Assembly: GCA_002424365.1 (NCBI GenBank)
Contig: DIRQ01000081.1
Location: 1-15,272 of the forward strand
Origin: Syntrophomonas sp. UBA5432
Lineage (GTDB): Bacteria > Bacillota > Syntrophomonadia > Syntrophomonadales > Syntrophomonadaceae
DNA length: 15,272 nt
Reading direction: 5' to 3'
Both the position numbers and the translations under genes were made by a program. Shown here one piece after another: positions 7,034 to 14,319 of this stretch; position 1 is the first letter of the stretch; each line of letters begins with the position of its first letter. The notes below the pieces were generated by a model. The model ran no database searches, had not been told where the DNA came from, and was given only the letters and a program-made list of their open reading frames with translations.

Positions 7034-7882
7034 ATGGTAGAAAAAGTTGCAGTTCTTGGTGCTGGCCAAATGGGAGCAGGTATAGCCCAGGTAGCCGCTC
7101 AAGCGGGCTATTCAGTTATTTTACGAGACTTACAAATGAGCCTAGTTAAAGACGGATTACAGGCCATCGAAAATAACCTCGATAAAATAGTAGACCGTAA
7201 GCAAATAGACAAAGAAAATAAAGATGAAATTATTAACCGGATCCACGGTACTACTGATTTATCTGAGCTTAAGCAAGCTGATCTGGTTATAGAAGCAGTA
7301 GTTGAAAACATGGCAGTTAAAAAACAGATTTTCGCTGAACTGGATAATATATGTCCTGCTCATACGGTTCTGGCTACCAATACATCATCCTTATCTATTT
7401 CCGAAATTGCTGCATCTACCAGAAGGCAGAAGCAAATTCTGGGAATGCACTTTTTTAATCCGGTGGTTGATAGCCGCCTGGTGGAACTGGTAAGAGGTCT
7501 GGAAACATCAGAAGATACTGTAGCTACTGCCTCCAAATTTATTAATACCATTCGCAAGGATTACATTGTAATCAAACGGGAAAGCCCAGGTTATATTGTA
7601 AATCGTATTCTTATACCATATATTAATGAAGCAATATTTATTTACGGGGATGGAATAGCTACCAGGGATGAAATCGACCTGGCTATGAAAATGGGTGCAG
7701 GTATGAAAGAAGGACCACTTGAATTGGCAGATAGTATAGGGTTGGATACTATTTATTTTGCTCTGGAGGTCTTTTTCAATGAATTTAGAGATAGCAAATA
7801 CCGCTCTCATACTCTATTTTCAACTATGATTAGGGCAGGATACTATGGGAAAAAAAGCGGTCGTGGTTTTTATGAGTACTAA
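7034..7882 (+). CDS. hbd: 3-hydroxybutyryl-CoA dehydrogenase
   Basis: 282 residues, the standard family length. The NAD(P)-binding Rossmann motif GAGQMGAG is at residues 9-16. The catalytic set is visible: Ser118 in NTSSL, His139 in GMHFFNP, Glu151 in VELVRG and Asn190 in GYIVNRIL; the spacing matches known HAD enzymes. The C-terminal dimerisation domain ends in GRGFYEY. It interconverts (S)-3-hydroxybutyryl-CoA and acetoacetyl-CoA, in butyrate formation or, in a syntroph, butyrate oxidation. ATG 7034 is chosen because AAGGGG lies 6 bases upstream and the protein then starts directly at the Rossmann strand; an in-frame TTG at 6998 would add 12 unneeded residues. It lies 47 bp after pfkA. Other genes of the butyrate pathway are not in the window. 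Confidence 0.95.
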   Translation: MVEKVAVLGAGQMGAGIAQVAAQAGYSVILRDLQMSLVKDGLQAIENNLDKIVDRKQIDKENKDEIINRIHGTTDLSELKQADLVIEAVVENMAVKKQIFAELDNICPAHTVLATNTSSLSISEIAASTRRQKQILGMHFFNPVVDSRLVELVRGLETSEDTVATASKFINTIRKDYIVIKRESPGYIVNRILIPYINEAIFIYGDGIATRDEIDLAMKMGAGMKEGPLELADSIGLDTIYFALEVFFNEFRDSKYRSHTLFSTMIRAGYYGKKSGRGFYEY

Positions 7883-7935
7883 ACAGGATTAAAAATAAAA
7901 CTGAGCAAACTATAAACATTTAAGGGGTGAAGGTA

Positions 7936-8766
7936 ATGGTTAAAAAGACTCCGGGGATTGTTTTCGGCATACTAATGGGTTTGTTAGTGTTTGGTTTCTC
8001 GTTCTGGGGAATAGGGTACTCACTTGGTCCAGAAGACGCTACCCTAAAACTATTACTCTATATACCAGCATACCTTTTTCTATTTATATATGTATTTTTA
8101 CTTTTTAGCGCCTTTAATTTAAATTACCGAGTTGAAGATAACGGCCTGGTGATAACCTGGGGGTTAAGCAAGATACATATTGGCTGGCAGGAGATAGAGA
8201 ATATTATTAAGGTCAATGGTAAAAGCAACCTCTATTCCTTATTTGGCATGAGCTGGCCGGGATATATGATAGGACTATATGCTGCCAAAGGATTGGGTAC
8301 CGTTAGAATGTACGCTACTAATCCCTGGAATGGTTTTATTTACATTAAAACCAGCAAAGGTTTTTTTGGAATTACCCCGATAGAAGAAGCATCCCCAAAT
8401 CTACTACAGTCAATAGCGGAGAAATCACAAAAAGCAATTGAACATATTAATATGGATGCTATGGACCCTGAAATCAAGGGAGAAAGCATTCAGGATGACA
8501 ATTTTTATCACATTCTGTTTCGCTTAAACATAATATTCCTAGCTGTTTTTGCTCTTTACCTGGCAATTTTTTACCCGGGGTCAGGAGCACCTCCTTTTAC
8601 GGTACTACTTCTAGTCCTAGCCATGGCCTTGTTTTTCTTTAATATCGGTAATGCCGGGAGGTTATTCCAGTTTAGTAGTACCGGGGGGTATATATTACAG
8701 GTTATTGGCCTGGCAGTCACCGGATTATTCATCATATTGGCATTATCAGAAATAACCCTGAAATGA
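7936..8766 (+). CDS. Membrane protein with bacterial PH-like domain (bPH_5-like)
   Basis: 276 residues. Two hydrophobic helices (about 6-30 and 37-60) lead into a soluble segment (about 62-165) that reads as a bacterial PH-like domain: VEDNGLVITWGLSKIHIGW, then a strand pair around VRMYATN and IKTSKGFFGITP, with a closing helix. Three further hydrophobic segments follow (about 190-212, 215-237, 250-272). PH-like domains between membrane helices are common in Firmicute proteins of unknown role, sometimes linked to envelope stress. No catalytic motif is seen. ATG 7936 is chosen over GTG 7927 because AAGGGGTG at 7922-7929 is correctly spaced for it. It lies 53 bp after hbd and 104 bp before the YchF-like gene, and may be co-transcribed with either. 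Confidence 0.75.
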   Translation: MVKKTPGIVFGILMGLLVFGFSFWGIGYSLGPEDATLKLLLYIPAYLFLFIYVFLLFSAFNLNYRVEDNGLVITWGLSKIHIGWQEIENIIKVNGKSNLYSLFGMSWPGYMIGLYAAKGLGTVRMYATNPWNGFIYIKTSKGFFGITPIEEASPNLLQSIAEKSQKAIEHINMDAMDPEIKGESIQDDNFYHILFRLNIIFLAVFALYLAIFYPGSGAPPFTVLLLVLAMALFFFNIGNAGRLFQFSSTGGYILQVIGLAVTGLFIILALSEITLK

Positions 8767-8870
8767 TCTTGGTTAACAATATAAATTATTATGTAAACCT
8801 TTTGGCCGGGGACTTTAATCTGGAAGACGTAATATTAATCGATATATATAATGAAGGGACAAGGATAAAA

Positions 8871-9935
8871 ATGCAACTTGGGATAATAGGTTTACCCCTG
8901 GTTGGTAAAACCACCGTTTTTGAATTACTTACCCAAAGCAGTGATAAAAGCCATAATAATGCCCGCGCCAACCTGGGAATGGCCCGCATTCCAGACAACC
9001 GTATAGATTTTCTATCCAATTTATATAAGCCTAAAAAAACTACTTATGCCCAGCTAGAAGTCATAGATATCCCGGGGTTAGTACCAGGAGCCGAAAAAAC
9101 GGCCAGTGTTTTTCTTGACTCTGTGCGTCGTGCTGATGCACTATTACATGTAGTTAGGGTATTCGAGAATGATGCTGTCCCAACACTGAATAATGAGATT
9201 AACCCGGTTAAAGATATTGAAAATATAAATTATGAATTATTACTGGCAGATTTAGATTTAATTGAGAAAAGAATTGATCGAATTAATACTAATAAGAAAA
9301 AAAATAACTTCTTAAGCGAACTTACACTCCTGGAGCGGTTAAAAGAGGCCCTGGAAAACGAGACTCCACTGGCAGCAGTAGAGCTAACTTCCGAAGAGCA
9401 GGAGATATTAACTGCCTACCAATTTCTAACCACCAAACCTATACTGATTTGTCTTAACATCTCTGAAGATGACCTTATTGGTAAAGCCTATCAGCAAAGG
9501 GAACAGGTATTGGAATTTGCTATCCAGCGAAACTTACCGGTAGTTGAGATATCTGCTGGTATCGAAAGGGAATTAGCCGAACTCGAAGGCGAAGAAAAAG
9601 CAATCTTTATGCAGGAACTGGGCATAGAAGAATCAGGTATGGTGAAAATTTCGCAAAGTATGTACCATCGCCTGGGACTGGCATCATTTTTTACTGTAGG
9701 CGAGGACGAAGTTAAAGCTTGGACTATCGAGGAAGGTACCGTTGCCCGAAAAGCTGCCGGAAAAATTCATTCCGATATTGAAAGAGGATTTATTCGGGCA
9801 GAAGTAGTTGAGTATGAAGACTTGAAAAACTTAGGCAGTATGAATGCAGTCAAGGAGAAAGGATTATTCCGTTTAGAGGGCAAAGAATATCTAGTTAAAG
9901 ACGGTGACATTGTTCATTTTCGTTTTAATGTATAA
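8871..9935 (+). CDS. YchF-like P-loop NTPase with C-terminal TGS domain
   Basis: 354 residues from ATG 8871, which has AAGGA at 8861-8865; an upstream in-frame extension lacks conserved sequence. The P-loop is GLPLVGKT (7-14), G3 is DIPGLVPG (Asp66, Gly69), and the G4 position reads NISE (196-199) instead of NKxD, the YchF/OLA1 trait that relaxes guanine specificity. A coiled-coil region of about 110-165 is inserted, and the last ~85 residues (FFTVGEDEVKAW to DGDIVHFRFNV) form the TGS/DUF933 domain. YchF proteins bind ribosomes and usually prefer ATP. The P-loop here has Leu-Val and Thr where canonical YchF has GLPNVGKST, so this is probably a divergent paralog rather than the main copy. A terminator follows 66 bp after the stop. 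Confidence 0.85.
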   Translation: MQLGIIGLPLVGKTTVFELLTQSSDKSHNNARANLGMARIPDNRIDFLSNLYKPKKTTYAQLEVIDIPGLVPGAEKTASVFLDSVRRADALLHVVRVFENDAVPTLNNEINPVKDIENINYELLLADLDLIEKRIDRINTNKKKNNFLSELTLLERLKEALENETPLAAVELTSEEQEILTAYQFLTTKPILICLNISEDDLIGKAYQQREQVLEFAIQRNLPVVEISAGIERELAELEGEEKAIFMQELGIEESGMVKISQSMYHRLGLASFFTVGEDEVKAWTIEEGTVARKAAGKIHSDIERGFIRAEVVEYEDLKNLGSMNAVKEKGLFRLEGKEYLVKDGDIVHFRFNV

Positions 9936-10001
9936 AGTTATCTATAAGGAAATATTTTAGACGCTAAATAATCCTAATCTTATATACCCTTAATAAGCAG
10001 C

Positions 10002-10032
10002 AATACCGGCTATGGGCCGGTATTTTTGTTTT
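10002..10032 (+). terminator. Rho-independent terminator after the YchF-like gene
   Basis: AATACCGGC (10002-10010) pairs with GCCGGTATT (10016-10024) around a TATGG loop, followed by TTTGTTTT. A 9-bp GC-rich stem with a U-tract is a textbook intrinsic terminator on the plus strand. It closes the pfkA-to-YchF block and separates it from the amidoligase locus. Confidence 0.88.
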
Positions 10033-10049
10033 AAATTAGAAATGTTAGC

Positions 10050-10081
10050 CTGACACTCACTGTTAGTATTAGTCATATTAT
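10050..10081 (+). promoter_or_regulatory. Candidate promoter of the amidoligase locus
   Basis: CTGACA (10050-10055) lies 18 bp before CATATT (10074-10079). The -10 region CATATTAT also resembles the CATA-type -10 of sporulation sigma factors (sigma-E/G/K), which would suit a coat-related operon, but no good sporulation -35 is seen. It lies between the terminator and the start near 10103. A weak call. Confidence 0.28.
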
Positions 10082-10102
10082 GCATTAACAAAGACTAAAG
10101 GG

Positions 10103-11275
10103 GTGGTCAGGCTGAATCCTATTCCAGGGCCGTCAGGTCGTTTGCTTAGCAGTACTCTACCTAATCAGCGTGAGAAGAAAACCCCCTCTCCGGTAACGGT
10201 AGGTGTATTAACTACTGCAAATAAAAAAGGGCTTCCCGGTGGAGAAAAACAACGATTATTAAAGGAAATGGTTGATTACGGTAAGAAACAGAATATCTTT
10301 ATCTTTTTCTTTTTTGCCCAGGGGGTTAACTGGCGAAAAAGAAGAATAACGGGATATGTTTGGACTGGAAAACAATGGCGAAAGGGGCTATTTTTATTTC
10401 CTGATATTATCTACAATCGTATTCGTTTCAGAAATATAGAGTCTCAAGCTCGAGTTAAACAACTGTTACGGCAATTTGAACGCGACCCATCAATCTATCT
10501 GTTTAATTCTCGTTTCCTTAACAAATGGGAAGTATACAAAGCCCTGCGGATTAAAAAAAGTACAGCTAAATGGTTACCTGAAACTGTCCGCTTCAACCAT
10601 AAATCCCTAACCACTATGGTTAAAAAATACCCGGCAGTATTTTTAAAATACAGCTACGGTAGCTTGGGTAAGGGCATTATCAAGGTTAAACGCCTATCAG
10701 ATAATCAATTTGCCTATGCAGTAGCTAAAAAAGGAGGCTCGAAATGGAAGAAATGCTCCTCCCCTAACACCTTGTATCGTCAGCTGCACTACTTATCGGA
10801 GAACGCCTACCTGGTGCAAAGAGGTATAGACCTGGCCAGGTACAAAGGTAAGATTTTTGATCTTAGAACCCAGTTCCAAAAAAATAGGGCAGGGGAATGG
10901 GTACTTACCGGGGTTGCTGTGAGAGTAGCAGGTAAAAACCGTTTTGTTACTCATATTCCTAATGGTGGTCGTGCAGCTGCCTATAATGACGTAATGAATG
11001 AAGTATTTGGTTCCACTAGTCTGACCCGCAGACAGGTTGATGAGCAATTAGAACAAATCAGATCAATAGTACCGACAGCACTTGAAAAAGAATTACGTCT
11101 CTGCCTGGCTGTACTCTCTCTGGATATTGGTGTAGATAAAAATGGTCGCTTGTGGATTATTGAAATTAATTCTAAACCTGCTAGCTTTGATGAAAATGAG
11201 ATTCGTACAGCTCACTGGCAGAACTTAATGGATTACTTTATTTACGTTAATGAAAACCGGACTAGAGGAAGGTAA
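10103..11275 (+). CDS. YheC/YheD-family ATP-grasp protein, copy 3, without N-terminal domain
   Basis: About 390 residues against 449 in copies 1 and 2: it begins shortly before the TVGVLTT segment and lacks the small N-terminal domain. The core is complete: FLFPDIIYNRIR (97-108), NKWEVYKAL, FLKYSYGSLGKGIIKV (Lys182), DLR (253-255) and LDIGVDKNGRLWIIEINSKP (Asp341, Glu354, Asn356). It should therefore be a working ATP-dependent carboxylate-amine ligase; the substrate is unknown. The start is uncertain. The Shine-Dalgarno AAAGGGG (10097-10103) touches GTG 10103, which is too close; CTG 10112 has better spacing, and TTG 10142 is a third option. All are upstream of conserved sequence. The next gene begins 6 bp after the stop, so the two are almost certainly one operon. 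Confidence 0.9.
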   Translation: MVRLNPIPGPSGRLLSSTLPNQREKKTPSPVTVGVLTTANKKGLPGGEKQRLLKEMVDYGKKQNIFIFFFFAQGVNWRKRRITGYVWTGKQWRKGLFLFPDIIYNRIRFRNIESQARVKQLLRQFERDPSIYLFNSRFLNKWEVYKALRIKKSTAKWLPETVRFNHKSLTTMVKKYPAVFLKYSYGSLGKGIIKVKRLSDNQFAYAVAKKGGSKWKKCSSPNTLYRQLHYLSENAYLVQRGIDLARYKGKIFDLRTQFQKNRAGEWVLTGVAVRVAGKNRFVTHIPNGGRAAAYNDVMNEVFGSTSLTRRQVDEQLEQIRSIVPTALEKELRLCLAVLSLDIGVDKNGRLWIIEINSKPASFDENEIRTAHWQNLMDYFIYVNENRTRGR

Positions 11276-11281
11276 TTTAAA

Positions 11282-12889
11282 ATGGATCTTCAATTAATAT
11301 ACCAGCAGAATGCAAGCGCAGAAAAACTATGTTCCTTTTTAAGTGACACATATGACCGGGTTAAGATTAACGAAATACGTATAGGCGGATTAAATCACCT
11401 GCTCATGAAAATTCCTGATCGTGAGTCTAAAGTAAGAAAAAGCCTGAATACCTTTAAGTCCATAAATAATTGTTTGGATAAAGAAACCTTGGCTGAGATG
11501 TTAAAAGCGAATAACATCAGCTTAATTGATGAAGAGGGACTTATTCGAAGTTATGAGGTTTTAATATGCGATCTGGATATACTATCGATTCGTCTAGTTT
11601 ACCATGGGCGTACTAGTAAACCTAAGTATCTTCGAGAAAGTGAGAATCTTAAACTATCTGAACTGGCCAAACGTATATTTTTAATAACAGGTTTGGATAT
11701 AGGATTAGTACGCCTGGCTTATACAACCCGGCGGCGCCTGAGAGTAATCGAAGTTGATCCCTCACCTATACTGAGGAAACGTGAATTAAACCAAATCGCA
11801 AATAGAATTGATGAAATACGTGAACTGGACAAATATTTACCAACCAGGAACGTAAAACTGGGTGCCGACCCGGAATTCATGATATTTAACTCTAAAACAA
11901 ATCGCCTGCTATCAGCTTCCCGTTTTTTTCCCAGGGATGGAGTGGTAGGCTGCGATAATATTCGTATGGCCAACCGTCAACAACGACCCGTGGCAGAAAT
12001 TAGACCTAACCCCAGCTCCTGCCCCCTGAAGTTAAGTGATAATATAAAACAGGCATTGGACTCAGCCACTCGAATGGCACCTTACCAAAATGTAAAATTG
12101 TTAGCAGGCAGCCAACCTGGGGGCAGTTATTCTATTGGTGGCCATATACATTTTAGTAACACCCGACTTACGGGTAATTTAATACGTGCCTTAGATAACT
12201 ATCTTGCTATACCTGTTTTTCTAATTGAAGAGCCAGTAGCTGCAACAAGGCGGCGACGGCGCTATGGTTACCTGGGTGATTACCGTGTTAAAGATTATGG
12301 CGGATTCGAGTACCGTACTCCAGCTAGTTGGCTAGTATCCCAGGAGATAACTACTGCTGTATTATGTTTAGCAAAAATAATAGCCAGCTCCTATTATATG
12401 TTATCTAAAAACTTCCTTAACTCAGTGGAAGCCCAGAGGGCCTTTTATACTGGTAATCAGGATTTTTTACGACCCGTGTTCCCCGATCTATGGGCGGATA
12501 TTAAAAAAACTGAAATGTATTTAGATTATGAGGAAGAGCTACAAATCATACCTGAATTAATTTTTAACAATACTATTTGGAATGAGAAGGCTGATTTTCG
12601 TAAAGCCTGGAAACTTAAAACTGTACCCAGACGGTATCTTCGCAGCGGTTCAGATAGTTCATCCCAGCGCAACAGCGTTACCCAGGTGAGTACTTCCCGA
12701 TCCCCAGCACCAACCAGAGTTAGTACCAGAAGTACTAGTAGACGGGTTAGAACCAGTGGTCCTAGAAACCAAACCCGGGTTTCGACAACACCGAGCCGGG
12801 TAGTTAGTAACCCGGCTCGAAGTAATAATCCTCGTCAAGGAAGGATTATTACTTCCGCTCAGGTAAGGCGTACTCATATCGTACGTTAA
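11282..12889 (+). CDS. COOH-NH2 ligase type 2 (phiEco32-like amidoligase, GS fold) with decayed ATP-grasp N-terminus and Arg/Ser/Thr tail
   Basis: 535 residues in three parts. Residues 1-185 look like a worn-down ATP-grasp: GLDIGLVRL (137-145) and LRVIEVDPSP (153-162) line up with LDIGVDK and LWIIEINSKP of the gene before it, but the nucleotide-binding lobe is missing and the metal Asn has become Asp159. Residues 190-445 are the ligase: GADPEFMIF (194-202, Glu198), VAEIRPNP (237-244, Glu239), GGHIHFSN (286-293, His288 and His290) and GFEYRTPASWL (341-351, Glu343, Arg345), matching the metal, ATP and His positions of the glutamine synthetase fold. Residues 450-535 are a disordered basic tail: 19 Arg, 18 Ser, 11 Thr, no Lys, no Glu, one Asp. 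The likely role is ATP-driven amide bond formation; the target is unknown. ATG 11282 has AGAGGAAGG just upstream. Confidence 0.88.
   Translation: MDLQLIYQQNASAEKLCSFLSDTYDRVKINEIRIGGLNHLLMKIPDRESKVRKSLNTFKSINNCLDKETLAEMLKANNISLIDEEGLIRSYEVLICDLDILSIRLVYHGRTSKPKYLRESENLKLSELAKRIFLITGLDIGLVRLAYTTRRRLRVIEVDPSPILRKRELNQIANRIDEIRELDKYLPTRNVKLGADPEFMIFNSKTNRLLSASRFFPRDGVVGCDNIRMANRQQRPVAEIRPNPSSCPLKLSDNIKQALDSATRMAPYQNVKLLAGSQPGGSYSIGGHIHFSNTRLTGNLIRALDNYLAIPVFLIEEPVAATRRRRRYGYLGDYRVKDYGGFEYRTPASWLVSQEITTAVLCLAKIIASSYYMLSKNFLNSVEAQRAFYTGNQDFLRPVFPDLWADIKKTEMYLDYEEELQIIPELIFNNTIWNEKADFRKAWKLKTVPRRYLRSGSDSSSQRNSVTQVSTSRSPAPTRVSTRSTSRRVRTSGPRNQTRVSTTPSRVVSNPARSNNPRQGRIITSAQVRRTHIVR
12792..12819. repeat. 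10-bp inverted repeat inside the amidoligase tail
   Basis: CGAGCCGGGT (12792-12801) and ACCCGGCTCG (12810-12819) pair perfectly around an 8-nt loop. The hairpin is GC-rich and entirely within the coding sequence of the Arg/Ser/Thr tail. AAACCCGGGTTT, a perfect 12-bp palindrome, lies just before it at 12771-12782. Confidence 0.75.
12819..12855. repeat. 13-bp inverted repeat near the 3' end of the amidoligase gene
   Basis: GAAGTAATAATCC (12819-12831) and GGATTATTACTTC (12843-12855) pair perfectly around an 11-nt loop, sharing base 12819 with the preceding hairpin. There is no poly-T on either side. The gene ends 34 bp later and the convergent gene ends 4 bp after that, so this may act as the transcript end structure for one or both strands. 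Confidence 0.75.
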
Positions 12890-12893
12890 TGGC

Positions 12894-13664
12894 TTATAAC
12901 ATATTTAATTTACTAAGCAATGTTTTAGCTGCTTTCTGTTGATAATATAGTCGGGTTGATAAAGTCTGTTTGGTACAAGTTTCAAAAATAAAGCTCTTAC
13001 ATCCCAGATACTGTCCCGCAGCCCGGCTTAGACTGCCCCGAGCTGGATAGCGTAAAAGAGAAAACTCCCTGTAATTAGTGCTAATATTACTATTAAGTTT
13101 ATACACTATCGAGCTTACGGTAGATCGAAAATAACCTGTTGGATAATAAATTAACGACTGACCAACTGATGAGCTCGACTGCAGTTTGGCGTAGTTATAA
13201 CCCTCATGCATGTCCATCAGATAATCGACATCATATTTCTTAACCATAGACCAAATAGCCTTTGCCAGTGTACCATCAGCAGATCCATATTTACTGGTGG
13301 GAAAATCCCGGTTTAAATCACCATGCCCTTTATAATAACGAACTTTGTGCTCAACTGCCCGATTATTAGCTCTAGGTAAAACAATTAGAGTTCCCTTCTT
13401 AATCTCCGTATTTATCATTCTTCCTGCTGCTATGTATCCTGCGGGTTCATTCCCATGCACTCCTCCGACAATCATTACCACGGGTCCGGGTTTCCCGCTC
13501 CTTATTATATACATGTTAGTGGCATAAACCGTCCCCTTGGCCAGTGCTACCTTATCCTTGGAACTAGCCTGCGCTGGGGGTGGTACCGCCAAAACCGTTG
13601 ACATAATAAAGGCCATTAGCAATAATGATGTAAACCAGCGAATTTTGATGCTTACTCTTTTCAC
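12894..13664 (-). CDS. Secreted AstE/AspA-like M14 zinc hydrolase
   Basis: 256 residues. A signal peptide is clear: basic start (KRVSIKIR), hydrophobic core (12-27) and a likely cut after PPPAQA (residue 33). The mature part has GGVHGNEPAG (His70 and Glu73, the zinc HxxE), DLNRDFP (116-122, substrate-binding Asn-Arg) and MDMHEGYNY (His153, the third zinc ligand). FIFETC (Glu228) fits the catalytic Glu. This is the M14 carboxypeptidase fold in the succinylglutamate desuccinylase/aspartoacylase form, which cleaves amide bonds next to a free carboxylate. Acting outside the membrane, it may trim a peptide or amide-linked modification; the substrate is unknown. GTG 13664 has AAGGAAGG 7 bases upstream. 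It is convergent with the amidoligase gene, with 4 bp between the stops. Confidence 0.87.
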   Translation of the reverse strand: MKRVSIKIRWFTSLLLMAFIMSTVLAVPPPAQASSKDKVALAKGTVYATNMYIIRSGKPGPVVMIVGGVHGNEPAGYIAAGRMINTEIKKGTLIVLPRANNRAVEHKVRYYKGHGDLNRDFPTSKYGSADGTLAKAIWSMVKKYDVDYLMDMHEGYNYAKLQSSSSVGQSLIYYPTGYFRSTVSSIVYKLNSNISTNYREFSLLRYPARGSLSRAAGQYLGCKSFIFETCTKQTLSTRLYYQQKAAKTLLSKLNML

Positions 13665-13781
13665 TTTTAATCCTTCCTTTCCTAATAATATCTTTTCTTA
13701 CAGAAAAGTAAGCACACCCAAAATTCTACACATTAAAGTGCATTCCTGCCAAAATATCCTAGTAAATATTTACATTTACAG

Positions 13782-14084
13782 TTACTGGTATCTTGGACAG
13801 CTTATAATATTATAGTTAAAAACAGTCATTTCGGTATCTGTTGAGTAATTAAGAATGGTCTGTTTAACTGTATTATTAATTAATTCTAGTTCTAGGTTAT
13901 TATGGTCAACTGCCGAAAACCCCAACCCACTTCGTTGCCAAAGATTGTGAAATGCAACCTCACTAATCGACACATTAAAACGCTTTCTAATCCGGGAGAT
14001 TAGCCCATGAATTATCTTTCGTTTTTCTTTAAGAGAAGAGCAGTAGGGTAAATACAATTCAACATATCCGTAAACTACATACAT
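13782..14084 (-). CDS. DUF503 family protein (YlxP-like)
   Basis: 100 residues from ATG 14084, which has GGAGGT 6 bases upstream and starts at the conserved MYVVYGYVELYLP; a longer frame reaching 14132 has no ribosome binding site. The family pattern of an N-terminal strand, SSLKEKRKIIHGLISRIRKRF helix, and a strand beginning NVSISEV is clear. DUF503/YlxP proteins are small ferredoxin-like proteins encoded beside translation genes in Bacillus (nusA-infB-rbfA region) and suspected to work in ribosome function. Here the gene stands apart from that cluster with its own promoter. The secreted hydrolase gene lies 117 bp downstream on the same strand and may be read through, as no terminator is obvious between them. 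Confidence 0.9.
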   Translation of the reverse strand: MYVVYGYVELYLPYCSSLKEKRKIIHGLISRIRKRFNVSISEVAFHNLWQRSGLGFSAVDHNNLELELINNTVKQTILNYSTDTEMTVFNYNIISCPRYQ

Positions 14085-14154
14085 ATTTTTACCTCCAGAT
14101 GATGACCTGGCACCCTTAAGAATAACAGGCAAATATTTCCGTGCTAATGGCTAA

Positions 14155-14183
14155 ATTCTAGCAAAAGTAATAGGTGATAACAA
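14155..14183 (-). promoter_or_regulatory. Probable sigma-A promoter of the DUF503 gene
   Basis: On the minus strand TTGTTA (14183-14178) is followed by a 17-bp spacer and TAGAAT (14160-14155), with TGC in front as an extended -10. This gives a leader of about 65 bases before ATG 14084. It lies in the 235-bp divergent gap shared with the LysR gene. Confidence 0.55.
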
Positions 14184-14242
14184 ATATAGGTTAGTAAAAC
14201 AATATCAGTTTTAAACTTTCCGACATTTTGCGAGCTTTTTTC

Positions 14243-14270
14243 TTGATTTACTTTGCAATCATGATATAAT
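14243..14270 (+). promoter_or_regulatory. Sigma-A promoter of the LysR gene
   Basis: TTGATT (14243-14248), a 16-bp spacer and a perfect TATAAT (14265-14270) preceded by TGA, an extended -10. The palindrome ATCATGAT (14258-14265) runs into the -10 and could be part of an autoregulatory LysR site, which is usual for this family; this is inference. Confidence 0.75.
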
Positions 14271-14319
14271 TAGTGAAAGAAGTAACATTCACACCGGGAT
14301 ACGGAGGGGGAGTAAGGTT

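Noticed and set aside
12659..12877. A minus-strand reading frame opposite the amidoligase tail
   Set aside because: Its Ser/Thr/Gly/Asn-rich composition is the mirror of the low-complexity tail; the sense frame continues unbroken from the ligase domain and has better context.
13692..13708. CTTTTC/GAAAAG hairpin upstream of the secreted hydrolase
   Set aside because: A 6-bp AT-rich stem without a U-tract; too short to call a terminator or operator.
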